A stretch of DNA of 7,891 nucleotides from an uncultured Actinomycetes bacterium (GCA_903847495.1 CAINDT010000397.1:1-7891); one strand, 5' to 3'. Counted from the first letter of the stretch, positions 1 through 5,322 are shown. Notes: generated from the sequence alone by a model not told the origin. Program-made: numbers and translations.

Positions 1-686
1 AGCGCGTCGAACCAGACGTAGCAGGTCTGCTCGGGCGCCCAGGGGAGCGGGACGCCCCAGTCGATCGAGGCGCGCGACAGCGACACGTCATCAAGTCCAC
101 CGGCGATGAACGACCGTGCCTCGTTGTAGCGCGTCTGCGGACTGACGAAGTCGGGGTGCGTGGCGTAGTGCTCGAGGAGCGGCTGCTCGAAGGCGCTGAG
201 GCGGAAGAACCAGTTCGATTCCTGCAGCCACTCGGGCTTGGTGCCGTGGTCGGGGCAGAGCCCGTCGACGAGCTCCTCCTCCTTGTAGAACGCCTCGCAC
301 CCCGTGCAGTACAGGCCCTCATAGGTTCCCTCGTAGACGTGGCCGTTGTCCTTCAGCGTCTGCAGGAAGCTCTGGACGAACGCCATGTGGCCCTCGTCGG
401 TCGTGCGGATGAAGAAGTCCTGCGTGGCACGGACGTCCTCGGTCATGCGCAGGAAGTTGGCGCTGTTGCGATCCACGAACGCCTGCGGCGTGAGGCCGAG
501 CTCGGCGGCGACGCGGGCGTTCTTGTCGCCGTGCTCGTCGGTGCCGGTCAGGAAGAACACGTCCTCGCCGCGCTGGCGCATGTGCCGCGCGTAGACGTCG
601 GCCGCGATCGTCGTGTACGCATGGCCGAGGTGCGGCTGCGCGTTGACGTAGTAGATCGGCGTGGTGAGGAAGGTCGGCGTCGGCAC
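1..686 (-). CDS. metG: Methionyl-tRNA synthetase, N-terminal part (cut by the left edge)
   Basis: This is a class I aminoacyl-tRNA synthetase that charges tRNA-Met with methionine in the cytoplasm. About 228 residues are visible, starting MPTPTFLTTPIYYVNAQPHLGHAY. The HIGH-type ATP-binding signature is HLGH at residues 19-22. The TGTDEHG block is at 48-53 and the sequence DWGVPLPW followed by YVWFDA is at the truncated end. The connective domain has Cys127 and Cys130 (CTGC) and then CPDH at 144-147, which matches the single zinc knuckle of Thermus-type MetRS. The KMSKS loop and the anticodon-binding domain lie outside the window. I chose the GTG at 686 because conserved sequence begins right there and a -10 box lies 7 nt upstream. 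An in-frame ATG at 749 would add 21 unconserved residues. The gene follows rsmI on the same strand after a 193-nt gap, so it probably has its own promoter. Identification is firm. Confidence 0.97.
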   Translation of the reverse strand, partial: MPTPTFLTTPIYYVNAQPHLGHAYTTIAADVYARHMRQRGEDVFFLTGTDEHGDKNARVAAELGLTPQAFVDRNSANFLRMTEDVRATQDFFIRTTDEGHMAFVQSFLQTLKDNGHVYEGTYEGLYCTGCEAFYKEEELVDGLCPDHGTKPEWLQESNWFFRLSAFEQPLLEHYATHPDFVSPQTRYNEARSFIAGGLDDVSLSRASIDWGVPLPWAPEQTCYVWFDA

Positions 687-693
687 TAGGCGT

Positions 694-699
694 AGGGTA
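694..699 (-). promoter_or_regulatory. Predicted -10 box of a leaderless metG promoter
   Basis: On the minus strand this reads TACCCT, a match to the actinobacterial -10 pattern TANNNT. It is followed by the 7 nt ACGCCTA and then the GTG start of metG. Transcription would therefore begin at or next to the start codon, leaving no room for a ribosome binding site, and none is seen. No convincing -35 box is visible. The call is an inference supported by the same arrangement at four other genes in this window. Confidence 0.6.
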
Positions 700-738
700 T
701 CGGCGCGGACGCGTGGCGGGCGGCATGCGGACCGAGCG

Positions 739-772
739 CCGGACACCATGGGCCCGGGCCCACCATGTCCGG
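739..772. repeat. 34-bp imperfect palindrome in the rsmI-metG gap
   Basis: Outer arms CCGGACA and TGTCCGG flank a perfect 14-bp palindrome TGGGCCCGGGCCCA. A 3-nt mismatch, CCA facing CCA, separates them on each side. Fourteen of the 17 positions per arm pair. It lies about 40-85 nt upstream of the predicted metG transcription start and beyond the end of rsmI. It could be a stem-loop ending rsmI transcription (no U-tract follows) or a binding site for a dimeric regulator. I recognise no known operator in it. Confidence 0.5.
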
Positions 773-823
773 TCGCGCACCGCATCGTGGAACGGTCCCT
801 CGCGAGACCAATGCCCGCCTCAA

Positions 824-847
824 CGTGACGAATACGTATTCGTCACG
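824..847. repeat. 24-bp perfect palindrome downstream of rsmI
   Basis: The arm CGTGACGAATAC is followed directly by its exact reverse complement GTATTCGTCACG. Its AT-richer core stands out from the GC-rich surroundings. It begins 33 nt beyond the rsmI stop codon on the minus strand and lies about 138 nt upstream of the metG start. As RNA it would give a 10-bp stem with an ACGT tetraloop followed by TTGAGG, so a terminator with a poor U-tract is possible. A dimeric regulator site is the alternative. The palindrome is directly visible; the function is not established. Confidence 0.6.
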
Positions 848-879
848 CGCGTGTCACCGAAGTGCGACGTCGTGGTGGA

Positions 880-1683
880 TCAGGGCCGGTAGAGGTCGCG
901 CGCCGAGCGGCCCGTGAGTCCGGCGACGAGCCGCGCCGCGTCCTTCGCGCCGAGTCCGCGCTCGCGCAGTTCGGCGAGCGCCGCCTCGATCGCCGCCGGT
1001 GCTGCGCCCTCGGCGGCGAGTGGCTCGAGCACGAGTGCGATCTCGCCCTTGGGGGCCGCGGCGAAGCGCTCGGCCAGCTCCGTGGCGGTACCGCGGGCGA
1101 TCTCCTCGTGGAGTTTCGTCAACTCGCGGCAGACCGCGATGCGACGCTCGGGGGTCCGGGCGGCCAGCAGCGCGAGCGTGCTCGGCAGCCGGTTGGGCGA
1201 CTCGAAGGCGACGAGCGTGATACCCCAGCCGTCGGCCTCGTCGAGCACCTTCCCGATCGCACCTGCGGCGCGGGGGAGGAAGCCGATGAAGGCGAAGCGG
1301 TCCGACGGCAGCCCCGACGCGACCAGCGCCGTGGTGACGGCATCAGCGCCGGGCAGCACCTCGACCTCGATACCGGCCCCGATCGCGGCCCGCACGGTCG
1401 CCCCGCCGGGGTCGGAGACGAGCGGCATGCCGGCGTCGGTCGCGAGGCAGACGTGCTCGCCGGCGGCCAGGCGCCGCAGGAGGTCGGGAATGGCCGTCTC
1501 CTCGCGGTGCGCCTCGATCGAGGTCATGCGCACGTCGATGCCGAGCAGGTGCAGGAGCTGGCCCGTGCGGCGCGTGTCCTCGCAGGCCACGACGTCGCAT
1601 GCCGCCAAGGCGGCGCGCACGCGGGGGGTGAGATCGTCGAGGTTTCCGATCGGGGTCGCGCAGATGGTGAGCCGTCCGCCCAT
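880..1683 (-). CDS. rsmI: 16S rRNA (cytidine(1402)-2'-O)-methyltransferase
   Basis: RsmI uses S-adenosylmethionine to methylate the ribose of C1402 in the ribosomal decoding centre. The 267-residue protein has the family's motifs in order: TPIGNLDDLT at 10-19, CEDTRRT at 34-40, DAGMPLVSDPG at 83-93, PGADAVTTALVASGLPSDRF at 111-130, FIGFLP at 132-137, ESPNRL at 161-166, RELTKLHEEI at 186-195 and KGEIALV at 212-218. A short helical C-terminal tail, AKDAARLVAGLTGRSARDLY, follows. DAGMP has Met where DAGTP is usual, and the IEAHREE segment replaces a more typical HEHN-type stretch; neither suggests loss of function. The ATG at 1683 is preceded 6 nt away by a TACCCT box. The gene diverges from the LCP gene, with only 42 nt between their starts. 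Length is slightly below the usual 280 or so. Identification is firm. Confidence 0.95.
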   Translation of the reverse strand: MGGRLTICATPIGNLDDLTPRVRAALAACDVVACEDTRRTGQLLHLLGIDVRMTSIEAHREETAIPDLLRRLAAGEHVCLATDAGMPLVSDPGGATVRAAIGAGIEVEVLPGADAVTTALVASGLPSDRFAFIGFLPRAAGAIGKVLDEADGWGITLVAFESPNRLPSTLALLAARTPERRIAVCRELTKLHEEIARGTATELAERFAAAPKGEIALVLEPLAAEGAAPAAIEAALAELRERGLGAKDAARLVAGLTGRSARDLYRP

Positions 1684-1689
1684 ACGGGG

Positions 1690-1695
1690 AGGGTA
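1690..1695 (-). promoter_or_regulatory. Predicted -10 box of a leaderless rsmI promoter
   Basis: The minus strand reads TACCCT here, then CCCCGT (6 nt), then the ATG of rsmI. There is no Shine-Dalgarno. The box faces the LCP promoter, with the two -10 boxes 18 bp apart and pointing away from each other. RNA polymerase could hardly occupy both at once. The call rests on position and consensus only. Confidence 0.55.
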
Positions 1696-1706
1696 CGCGG
1701 TCGAAT

Positions 1707-1720
1707 CAGGGAATACCCTG
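1707..1720. promoter_or_regulatory. Near-palindrome CAGGGAATACCCTG overlapping the LCP -10 box
   Basis: CAGGG and CCCTG form an inverted repeat around AATA. The right half overlaps the predicted -10 box TACCCT (1714-1719) of the LCP gene. The same 14-mer with one change, CAGGGAATATCCTG, sits at the same distance from the membrane protein start at 4768-4781. It may be an operator shared by the two genes, or simply an extended -10 motif. No regulator is encoded nearby. Confidence 0.4.
1714..1719 (+). promoter_or_regulatory. Predicted -10 box of a leaderless LCP-gene promoter
   Basis: TACCCT is followed by GTGCTG (6 nt) and the GTG at 1726. Another in-frame GTG at 1720 directly abuts the box and is too close to be transcribed from it, which favours 1726 as the start. 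No Shine-Dalgarno is visible. Confidence 0.55.
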
Positions 1721-1725
1721 TGCTG

Positions 1726-2883
1726 GTGAGCGATCGTCCCTACAAGACCTACAAGGGTGGCAAGGTCAAGCCCGACAAGCGGGGCGCCGGCGTCGCCGTG
1801 CCCGAGGCGCCGCCCGAGCGCCGCGGCGCGATCGAGCTGCCTCCGCCGGGTGCGCCGCCGCCGATCGAGCCGCCGCGCTTTCGCTGGTGGAAGAAGGGCG
1901 ATGGCCCCGGCTGGCGCCCGACGCGCCGCGAGCCGCGTTCGCTCCGGTTCTGGATTATCGCGATCGTCGTCGTCGTGCTGGTGCTGCTGCTCGGCTGGCT
2001 CACGCTCGGGATGCTCGCCGTCCGCAGTTCCGTTTCGCAGGCCAACGATCGGCTCGATCCGCGCGCCCGCGCTGCGCTGTCTCCGTCGGGTCCGATGCTC
2101 ACCGATCCCACCACGATCCTGCTGATGGGCGTCGACGAGCAGGCGAACTCGGACACGCTGCAGGTGATGCGCTTCGATCCGAATCGCCAGCTGCACTCGA
2201 CGCTGTCGATTCCGCGCGACCTCCGCGTCAACGTCCCCGGCTACGGCGACCAGAAGATCAACGCGGCGTACGCGACGGGCGGACCGGCCCTGGCGATCAA
2301 GACGGTCTCGGACTACACGGGCCTGCCGATCGATCACGTCATGATCATCGACTTCGACGGGCTCGAGCAGGTCGTCGACGCCGTTGGCGGCATCACGGTA
2401 GACAACCCGGGCAACATCCGCTCCGTCTTCGGCGGCGAGCTCTACACGTTCCCGAAGGGGCGCATCACGTTGAACGGCGCCGATGCGCTGGCCTACGCGC
2501 GCGTCCGGAAGAACATCCTCAACGCGTCCGACTCGGACGTCAGCCGCGGCGGCCGCCAGCAGCAGGTGATCCAGGCGCTGCGCACCAAGCTCGCGAGTCC
2601 GAGCGGATTGCTGCGCCTGCGCACCGTCGCGACGGCGCTTGGTGGTGCGTTCTCGACGGATCTGACGCTCTGGCAGCTGACCCAGCTCGGCTACCTGGAC
2701 GCCCGAGCCGCGACGCGATTGCGCTGCAACCTCGGTGGCACGCCGGCACCGCTCGATGGCCAGGACGTACTGATTCCCGACGGTGCGGGCAACCGACGCG
2801 TGCTCGGCGAGTTCCTCGGCAACGCGGCGGTTCAGCCAGCGGCATCGCGGTCGATGTTCGCGGCGCAGTGCCGCGTGTCGTAA
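1726..2883 (+). CDS. LytR-CpsA-Psr (LCP) family cell-envelope glycopolymer transferase
   Basis: LCP proteins move polyprenyl-phosphate-linked glycopolymers, such as teichoic acids, arabinogalactan or capsule, onto peptidoglycan outside the membrane. The 385-residue protein has a basic, proline-rich cytoplasmic tail (1-73, including PPPGAPPPIEPP), one membrane helix at about 74-97 (FWIIAIVVVVLVLLLGWLTL) and an outside LCP domain from about 128. Visible motifs are ILLMGVDE at 131-138, SDTLQVMRFDP at 142-152, LSIPRDLRVNVPGYG at 160-174 with KINAAY at 177-182, GGITVDNPG at 221-229, LNGADALAYARVRK at 249-262 and DVSRGGRQQQVIQAL at 271-285. Asp143, Arg164, Asp165, Arg258 and Arg277 are the likely phosphate and Mg2+ ligands by family analogy. 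The last 50 residues hold two cysteines (334, 382) that could form a disulfide. The gene diverges from rsmI. The glycopolymer cannot be told from sequence. Open frame extends upstream to 862, but that part is antisense to rsmI. Confidence 0.92.
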   Translation: MSDRPYKTYKGGKVKPDKRGAGVAVPEAPPERRGAIELPPPGAPPPIEPPRFRWWKKGDGPGWRPTRREPRSLRFWIIAIVVVVLVLLLGWLTLGMLAVRSSVSQANDRLDPRARAALSPSGPMLTDPTTILLMGVDEQANSDTLQVMRFDPNRQLHSTLSIPRDLRVNVPGYGDQKINAAYATGGPALAIKTVSDYTGLPIDHVMIIDFDGLEQVVDAVGGITVDNPGNIRSVFGGELYTFPKGRITLNGADALAYARVRKNILNASDSDVSRGGRQQQVIQALRTKLASPSGLLRLRTVATALGGAFSTDLTLWQLTQLGYLDARAATRLRCNLGGTPAPLDGQDVLIPDGAGNRRVLGEFLGNAAVQPAASRSMFAAQCRVS

Positions 2884-2885
2884 AC

Positions 2886-2950
2886 CGGATCGCAACCCAC
2901 GGAGAGCGTTTCCGATCCGATACTGGCGTGGGGACCTCGGTGTGTCCCCA
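2886..2950. terminator. Two candidate stem-loops in the gap after the LCP gene
   Basis: The 73-nt gap between the LCP gene and the next one holds a 7-bp inverted repeat CGGATCG/CGATCCG (2886-2892 with 2913-2919, 20-nt loop). It also holds a tighter 7-bp hairpin TGGGGAC/GTCCCCA (2929-2935 with 2944-2950, 8-nt loop). Neither is followed by a T-run, so intrinsic termination is uncertain. The second stem ends only 6 nt before the ATG at 2957 and could affect initiation there. Confidence 0.3.
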
Positions 2951-2956
2951 TCTGCC

Positions 2957-3886
2957 ATGGTCTCCCGTCTCTCGCGCCTGCGTCGCCTTGTCTTCCTGCT
3001 CGTCGTCGTAGTCGCGATGGGCACGGTCGTCGACGCTGCGGTCGCGCAGGCCCCGCCGGCGGGTCGCGTCGTGGTTCTGCACACGACCTACCGCGCGTGG
3101 AACGGCGACGTCCGCGCGATGCGGATCGCGTTTCCGTCGAACTTCCGACAGGTGGCCCGCGGTGCTGCGCTGCCACTGGTGATCGCACTGCACGGCGCCG
3201 ACGGGAAGGCGCGGTGCCATCAGAACTTCGGGCGTGCACCCGTGCGCTACGGGATTGTGATCGCGTGCCTCGAAGGGCAGGGCGTGGCGACGCGTCGATT
3301 CTCCTACGGCGCCCCTGGTCAGATCGACGACCAGCTGCGTGTGCCGTCCCTGGTGCGTGAACGAGCGCCCCTTCTGCCGATCGATCGTCGCCGGGTGATC
3401 ATCGTCGGCGCCAGCATGGGCGGGTTGGAGGCGCTGCTCGCGGCGGATCGCGCGCCCGATGCCTTTGCCGCCGTGGTCGCACTCGATGCGCCGGTGGATC
3501 TCGCAGCGCACTATCGCAACGTCGCACCTGCCGGTGAACCGAATCTCAAGACGAAGGCCATGCTCGCCGAGTGTGGCGGCACGCCGGATGAGGCAGCCGA
3601 CTGCTACCGCGAGCGCAGTCCGCTCGTGAACATGGAGCAGTTCGGGAGATCGATGGTGCCGCTGGTCATGTGGTGGAGCTCGCGCGATGCGATCGCGGGC
3701 TCATCCGAGGCATCGCCGGCCTATATCGCAGCGATGCAGGCGGACTACCCGTGGCATCCGATCTACGCGCGCGTGGGGCGCTGGCAGCATGGCCGGGCGT
3801 GGTGGCGGCATGATCGGCTGTGGCTTCGCGATGCGCTGGCGTTGGCCCGCGCGAACCCGCAACGTGGCGCGCCCGACTTCGGGTAG
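2957..3886 (+). CDS. Secreted alpha/beta hydrolase (probable esterase or peptidase)
   Basis: The 309-residue protein begins with a clear signal peptide: basic MVSRLSRLRR, a hydrophobic core LVFLLVVVVAMG, and likely cleavage after an Ala near residues 28-32 (DAAVAQA). The mature part has an alpha/beta hydrolase fold. ALHGAD at 77-82 fits the oxyanion strand-loop, and GASMGG at 151-156 is the nucleophile elbow with Ser153. Asp244 in WSSRD is the likely acid, and His278 (WQHG) or His285 the likely catalytic histidine. Four cysteines (87, 104, 206, 216) suggest disulfides outside the cell. The overall layout recalls feruloyl-esterase/PHB-depolymerase-like and prolyl-oligopeptidase-like hydrolases; the substrate is unknown. 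The start is the ATG before the signal peptide; an in-frame GTG 15 nt upstream is possible. No Shine-Dalgarno or leaderless box is evident. The stop codon overlaps the predicted tRNA promoter. Confidence 0.85.
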   Translation: MVSRLSRLRRLVFLLVVVVAMGTVVDAAVAQAPPAGRVVVLHTTYRAWNGDVRAMRIAFPSNFRQVARGAALPLVIALHGADGKARCHQNFGRAPVRYGIVIACLEGQGVATRRFSYGAPGQIDDQLRVPSLVRERAPLLPIDRRRVIIVGASMGGLEALLAADRAPDAFAAVVALDAPVDLAAHYRNVAPAGEPNLKTKAMLAECGGTPDEAADCYRERSPLVNMEQFGRSMVPLVMWWSSRDAIAGSSEASPAYIAAMQADYPWHPIYARVGRWQHGRAWWRHDRLWLRDALALARANPQRGAPDFG

Positions 3887-3889
3887 CAT
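3884..3889 (+). promoter_or_regulatory. Predicted -10 box of the tRNA-Met gene
   Basis: TAGCAT fits TANNNT and lies 10 nt before the first tRNA base, leaving room for a 5' leader of a few bases that RNase P would remove. Its first three bases are the stop codon of the upstream hydrolase. No clear -35 box is seen inside the coding sequence upstream. Confidence 0.45.
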
Positions 3890-3899
3890 CCCGGCGTTC

Positions 3900-3973
3900 G
3901 GCGGCGTAGCTCAGTTGGTTAGAGCAGCGGAATCATAATCCGCGTGTCGTAGGTTCGAGTCCTACCGCCGCTA
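3900..3973 (+). tRNA. tRNA-Met(CAU), elongator type
   Basis: The 74-nt gene folds into a full cloverleaf. The acceptor is GGCGGCG with CGCCGCT (a G1-U72 wobble, then six Watson-Crick pairs) and the discriminator is A73. The D stem is GCTC/GAGC with loop AGTTGGTTA. The anticodon stem is GCGGA/TCCGC around loop ATCATAA, with anticodon CAT at 3934-3936. The variable loop is GTGTC, and the T arm is GTAGG-TTCGAGT-CCTAC. The 3' CCA is not encoded (CTC follows) and must be added by the CCA-adding enzyme. It lacks the initiator hallmarks: there is no mismatch of the C1-A72 type and no three consecutive G-C pairs next to the anticodon loop. A lysidine-modified tRNA-Ile2 with the same anticodon cannot be fully excluded, but the body matches what I recall of bacterial elongator tRNA-Met. 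Confidence 0.93.
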
Positions 3974-4018
3974 CTCCGCGTCGCTGGCCCTCGGGCGGGT
4001 GGCGCCGGCTCTCCGCCC

Positions 4019-4717
4019 ATGGCTTCCGCCCCGATCATTCTGGTCCCCGGCTTCTGGCTCGGCGCGTGGGCGTGGGACGACGTCGTCGAGGTTCTGCGCC
4101 CCGAGGGGCACGACGTGACGGCGTTGACGCTGCCGGGGCTCGAGTCCGTGGACGCGGATCGCTCCGGCGTCCGCCTGGCCGACCACGTGGACGCGATCTG
4201 CGCGGCGATCGAGGCCGCCGACGCACCCGTGGTGCTCGCGGTGCACAGCGGCACGGGTGTGGCGGGCTACGCCGCCAGTGATCGGCTGCCTGATCGCATC
4301 GCGCGGATGGTCTACGTCGATTCCGCCCCGGGCATCGGGGCGCTCAACCCGGACTACGACGAGGAGGAGCTGCCGTTCCGCACGCACGCCGAGCTGCGGC
4401 AGGAGAATCTCGACGGCCTCAGCAAGGAGCAGTTGCAGGTCTTCCGCCATCGGGCCGTACCGCAGCCGGGTGCGACGTTGCGCGATGCGCCGGTGCTGCG
4501 CAACGACGCGCGTCGCGACGTGCCGACGACGGTCATCTGCACGGGCTTCACGTCGAAGCAGGTGCAGGAAGCAGTCAGCGAGGGATATCCCTGGTTGGCC
4601 GGGCTGGCCGAGCTGGCCGACGTGTCGTATGTGGACCTACCCACGAGCCATTGGCCGATGTGGTCGAAGCCGCGCGAGCTCGCGGCGCTGCTCGCGGACG
4701 CCGCCACCTCCATCTGA
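4019..4717 (+). CDS. Cytoplasmic alpha/beta hydrolase, small single-domain
   Basis: The 232-residue protein has no signal peptide. It begins with the alpha/beta hydrolase entry strand IILVPGFWLGAWAWDDVV (6-23), which carries the oxyanion-hole region. The nucleophile elbow is AVHSGTG at 74-80 with Ser77: the usual G-H-S-x-G-G reads V-H-S-G-T-G, so the first glycine is Val75. VYVDSAP at 98-104 is the strand after the elbow. The lid region is short and acidic (DYDEEELPF). TTVICTGFTSKQV at 170-182 is the late strand, and SHWPMWSKP at 210-218 carries the catalytic His211. The acid residue is unclear. No known activity can be assigned; esterases, lactonases and non-catalytic members share this fold. 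The gene starts 45 nt after the tRNA with no visible terminator, -10 box or Shine-Dalgarno between them, so it could be read through from the tRNA promoter. Confidence 0.85.
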   Translation: MASAPIILVPGFWLGAWAWDDVVEVLRPEGHDVTALTLPGLESVDADRSGVRLADHVDAICAAIEAADAPVVLAVHSGTGVAGYAASDRLPDRIARMVYVDSAPGIGALNPDYDEEELPFRTHAELRQENLDGLSKEQLQVFRHRAVPQPGATLRDAPVLRNDARRDVPTTVICTGFTSKQVQEAVSEGYPWLAGLAELADVSYVDLPTSHWPMWSKPRELAALLADAATSI

Positions 4718-4752
4718 GCGGCAACGCCGCACGGAGACGCGGGCATGCCGCG
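4718..4752 (+). terminator. Candidate hairpins after the hydrolase gene
   Basis: GCGGC-AAC-GCCGC (4718-4730) starts on the base after the stop codon. CGCGG-GCATG-CCGCG (4738-4752) follows 7 nt later. Both are short GC stems without a U-tract, so termination is possible but weakly supported. In this GC-rich DNA such stems also arise by chance. Confidence 0.25.
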
Positions 4753-4767
4753 ATCCGCGGTCACGCG

Positions 4768-4781
4768 CAGGGAATATCCTG
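4768..4781 (+). promoter_or_regulatory. Predicted leaderless promoter with the shared CAGGGAATAYCCTG motif
   Basis: CAGGGAATATCCTG contains the -10 box TATCCT (4775-4780), followed by GACGCC (6 nt) and the ATG at 4787. The 14-mer differs by one base from the one at the LCP gene (1707-1720) and sits at the same distance from the start. A GCGGTC hexamer also lies 4-5 nt upstream of the motif in both places. Confidence 0.5.
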
Positions 4782-4786
4782 ACGCC

Positions 4787-5305
4787 ATGACGGGTGCCAC
4801 CCGAGTCCTCTGGATCGCGGCGCTGACGTGGGCCATCCTCTTCTCGCTGCTGGCCGGGCTGTTCGCCTCGGGCTACGCGATGGATGACCCCGGTGGTCGC
4901 GCCGGCTTCGGCCTCGTGCTGCTGATCTTCGGGCCGATGATTCTCGGCTCGCTGCTGGCGTGGAAACGGCCAGCCATCACGTATCCGATCCTGATCGCCG
5001 TCACCGCGCTTGCCGTCGTGATCGCCGTCTGGCAGCTGATCGACGTCCGCTCGCTGGTGGACTTCGAGAACGAGCACGGACCGATCTCCGCGATCGCGTC
5101 GTTCATCACGATGGTGCCGTTCGCGCTGGTCTGGCGGCACCGCCGCTGGCCCGCGACGCTGCTCCTGCTCGTGGTGGCCCTCGTCGGAGTCTTGCCCGAG
5201 GTCCGGACCGGCCTCCACATGGGTTCCTCGATGGCGGCGGCGCTGCCAATGCTCCTCGAGGCGGCACTGCTCGGGGCGGCCGCGGCACTCGCACCGCGCC
5301 GCTGA
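4787..5305 (+). CDS. Six-helix integral membrane protein, unknown function
   Basis: I do not recognise the family. The 172-residue protein is almost entirely membrane-embedded, with likely helices at about 7-29, 40-59, 63-85, 99-116, 121-137 and 145-168. Loops are short; the longest, around 86-98 (DVRSLVDFENEHG), is acidic. Positive charge gathers at WRHRRW (116-121) and at the end (APRR). A conserved-looking motif, PEVRTGLHMGSS at 137-148, precedes the last helix. The ATG at 4787 is preferred over an in-frame ATG at 4745: it lies 6 nt after a -10 box, and the 14 extra residues would be polar and translated from promoter DNA. The gene lies 25 nt before folP on the same strand, but folP appears to have its own promoter. 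Transport or a small envelope role is possible; nothing shows it. Confidence 0.75.
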   Translation: MTGATRVLWIAALTWAILFSLLAGLFASGYAMDDPGGRAGFGLVLLIFGPMILGSLLAWKRPAITYPILIAVTALAVVIAVWQLIDVRSLVDFENEHGPISAIASFITMVPFALVWRHRRWPATLLLLVVALVGVLPEVRTGLHMGSSMAAALPMLLEAALLGAAAALAPRR

Positions 5306-5316
5306 CCCGGGCGGCG

Positions 5317-5322
5317 TACGCT
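5317..5322 (+). promoter_or_regulatory. Predicted -10 box of a leaderless folP promoter
   Basis: TACGCT lies in the 25-nt gap after the membrane protein gene, with 8 nt (TCCCGGCA) before the folP ATG. This is slightly longer than at the other genes. No Shine-Dalgarno is present. If real, it drives the folP-folB-folK-DUF2469-coaX run; read-through from the membrane protein gene is also possible. Confidence 0.45.

Noticed and set aside
687..879. T-box or S-adenosylmethionine riboswitch ahead of metG
   Set aside because: No T-box sequence, specifier arrangement or SAM-riboswitch core is visible, and the predicted start of transcription lies at the start codon, leaving no leader.
862..1725. Upstream extension of the LCP reading frame
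   Set aside because: It is antisense to rsmI, has no LCP-type sequence, and the GTG at 1726 has a well-placed promoter.
1887..3011. A 374-codon plus-strand frame overlapping the LCP gene
   Set aside because: Composition is Arg/Ala-rich with no motif. The overlapping LCP frame carries all conserved blocks.
880..3084. A 734-residue open frame on the minus strand running through rsmI and antisense to the LCP gene
   Set aside because: Only the last 267 codons (from ATG 1683) encode a recognisable protein, RsmI. The upstream part is low-complexity Arg/Ala/Asp-rich sequence antisense to the LCP gene, typical of GC-rich shadow frames.
3900..3973. Initiator tRNA-fMet, or an attachment site for an integrated element at the tRNA
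   Set aside because: The initiator features (mismatched first pair, three consecutive G-C pairs flanking the anticodon loop) are missing. No integrase gene and no repeated tRNA 3' end is present in the window.
4745..4786. Upstream ATG for the membrane protein gene
   Set aside because: It would add 14 polar residues translated from DNA that holds the likely promoter; the ATG at 4787 lies 6 nt after the -10 box and starts directly before the first helix.
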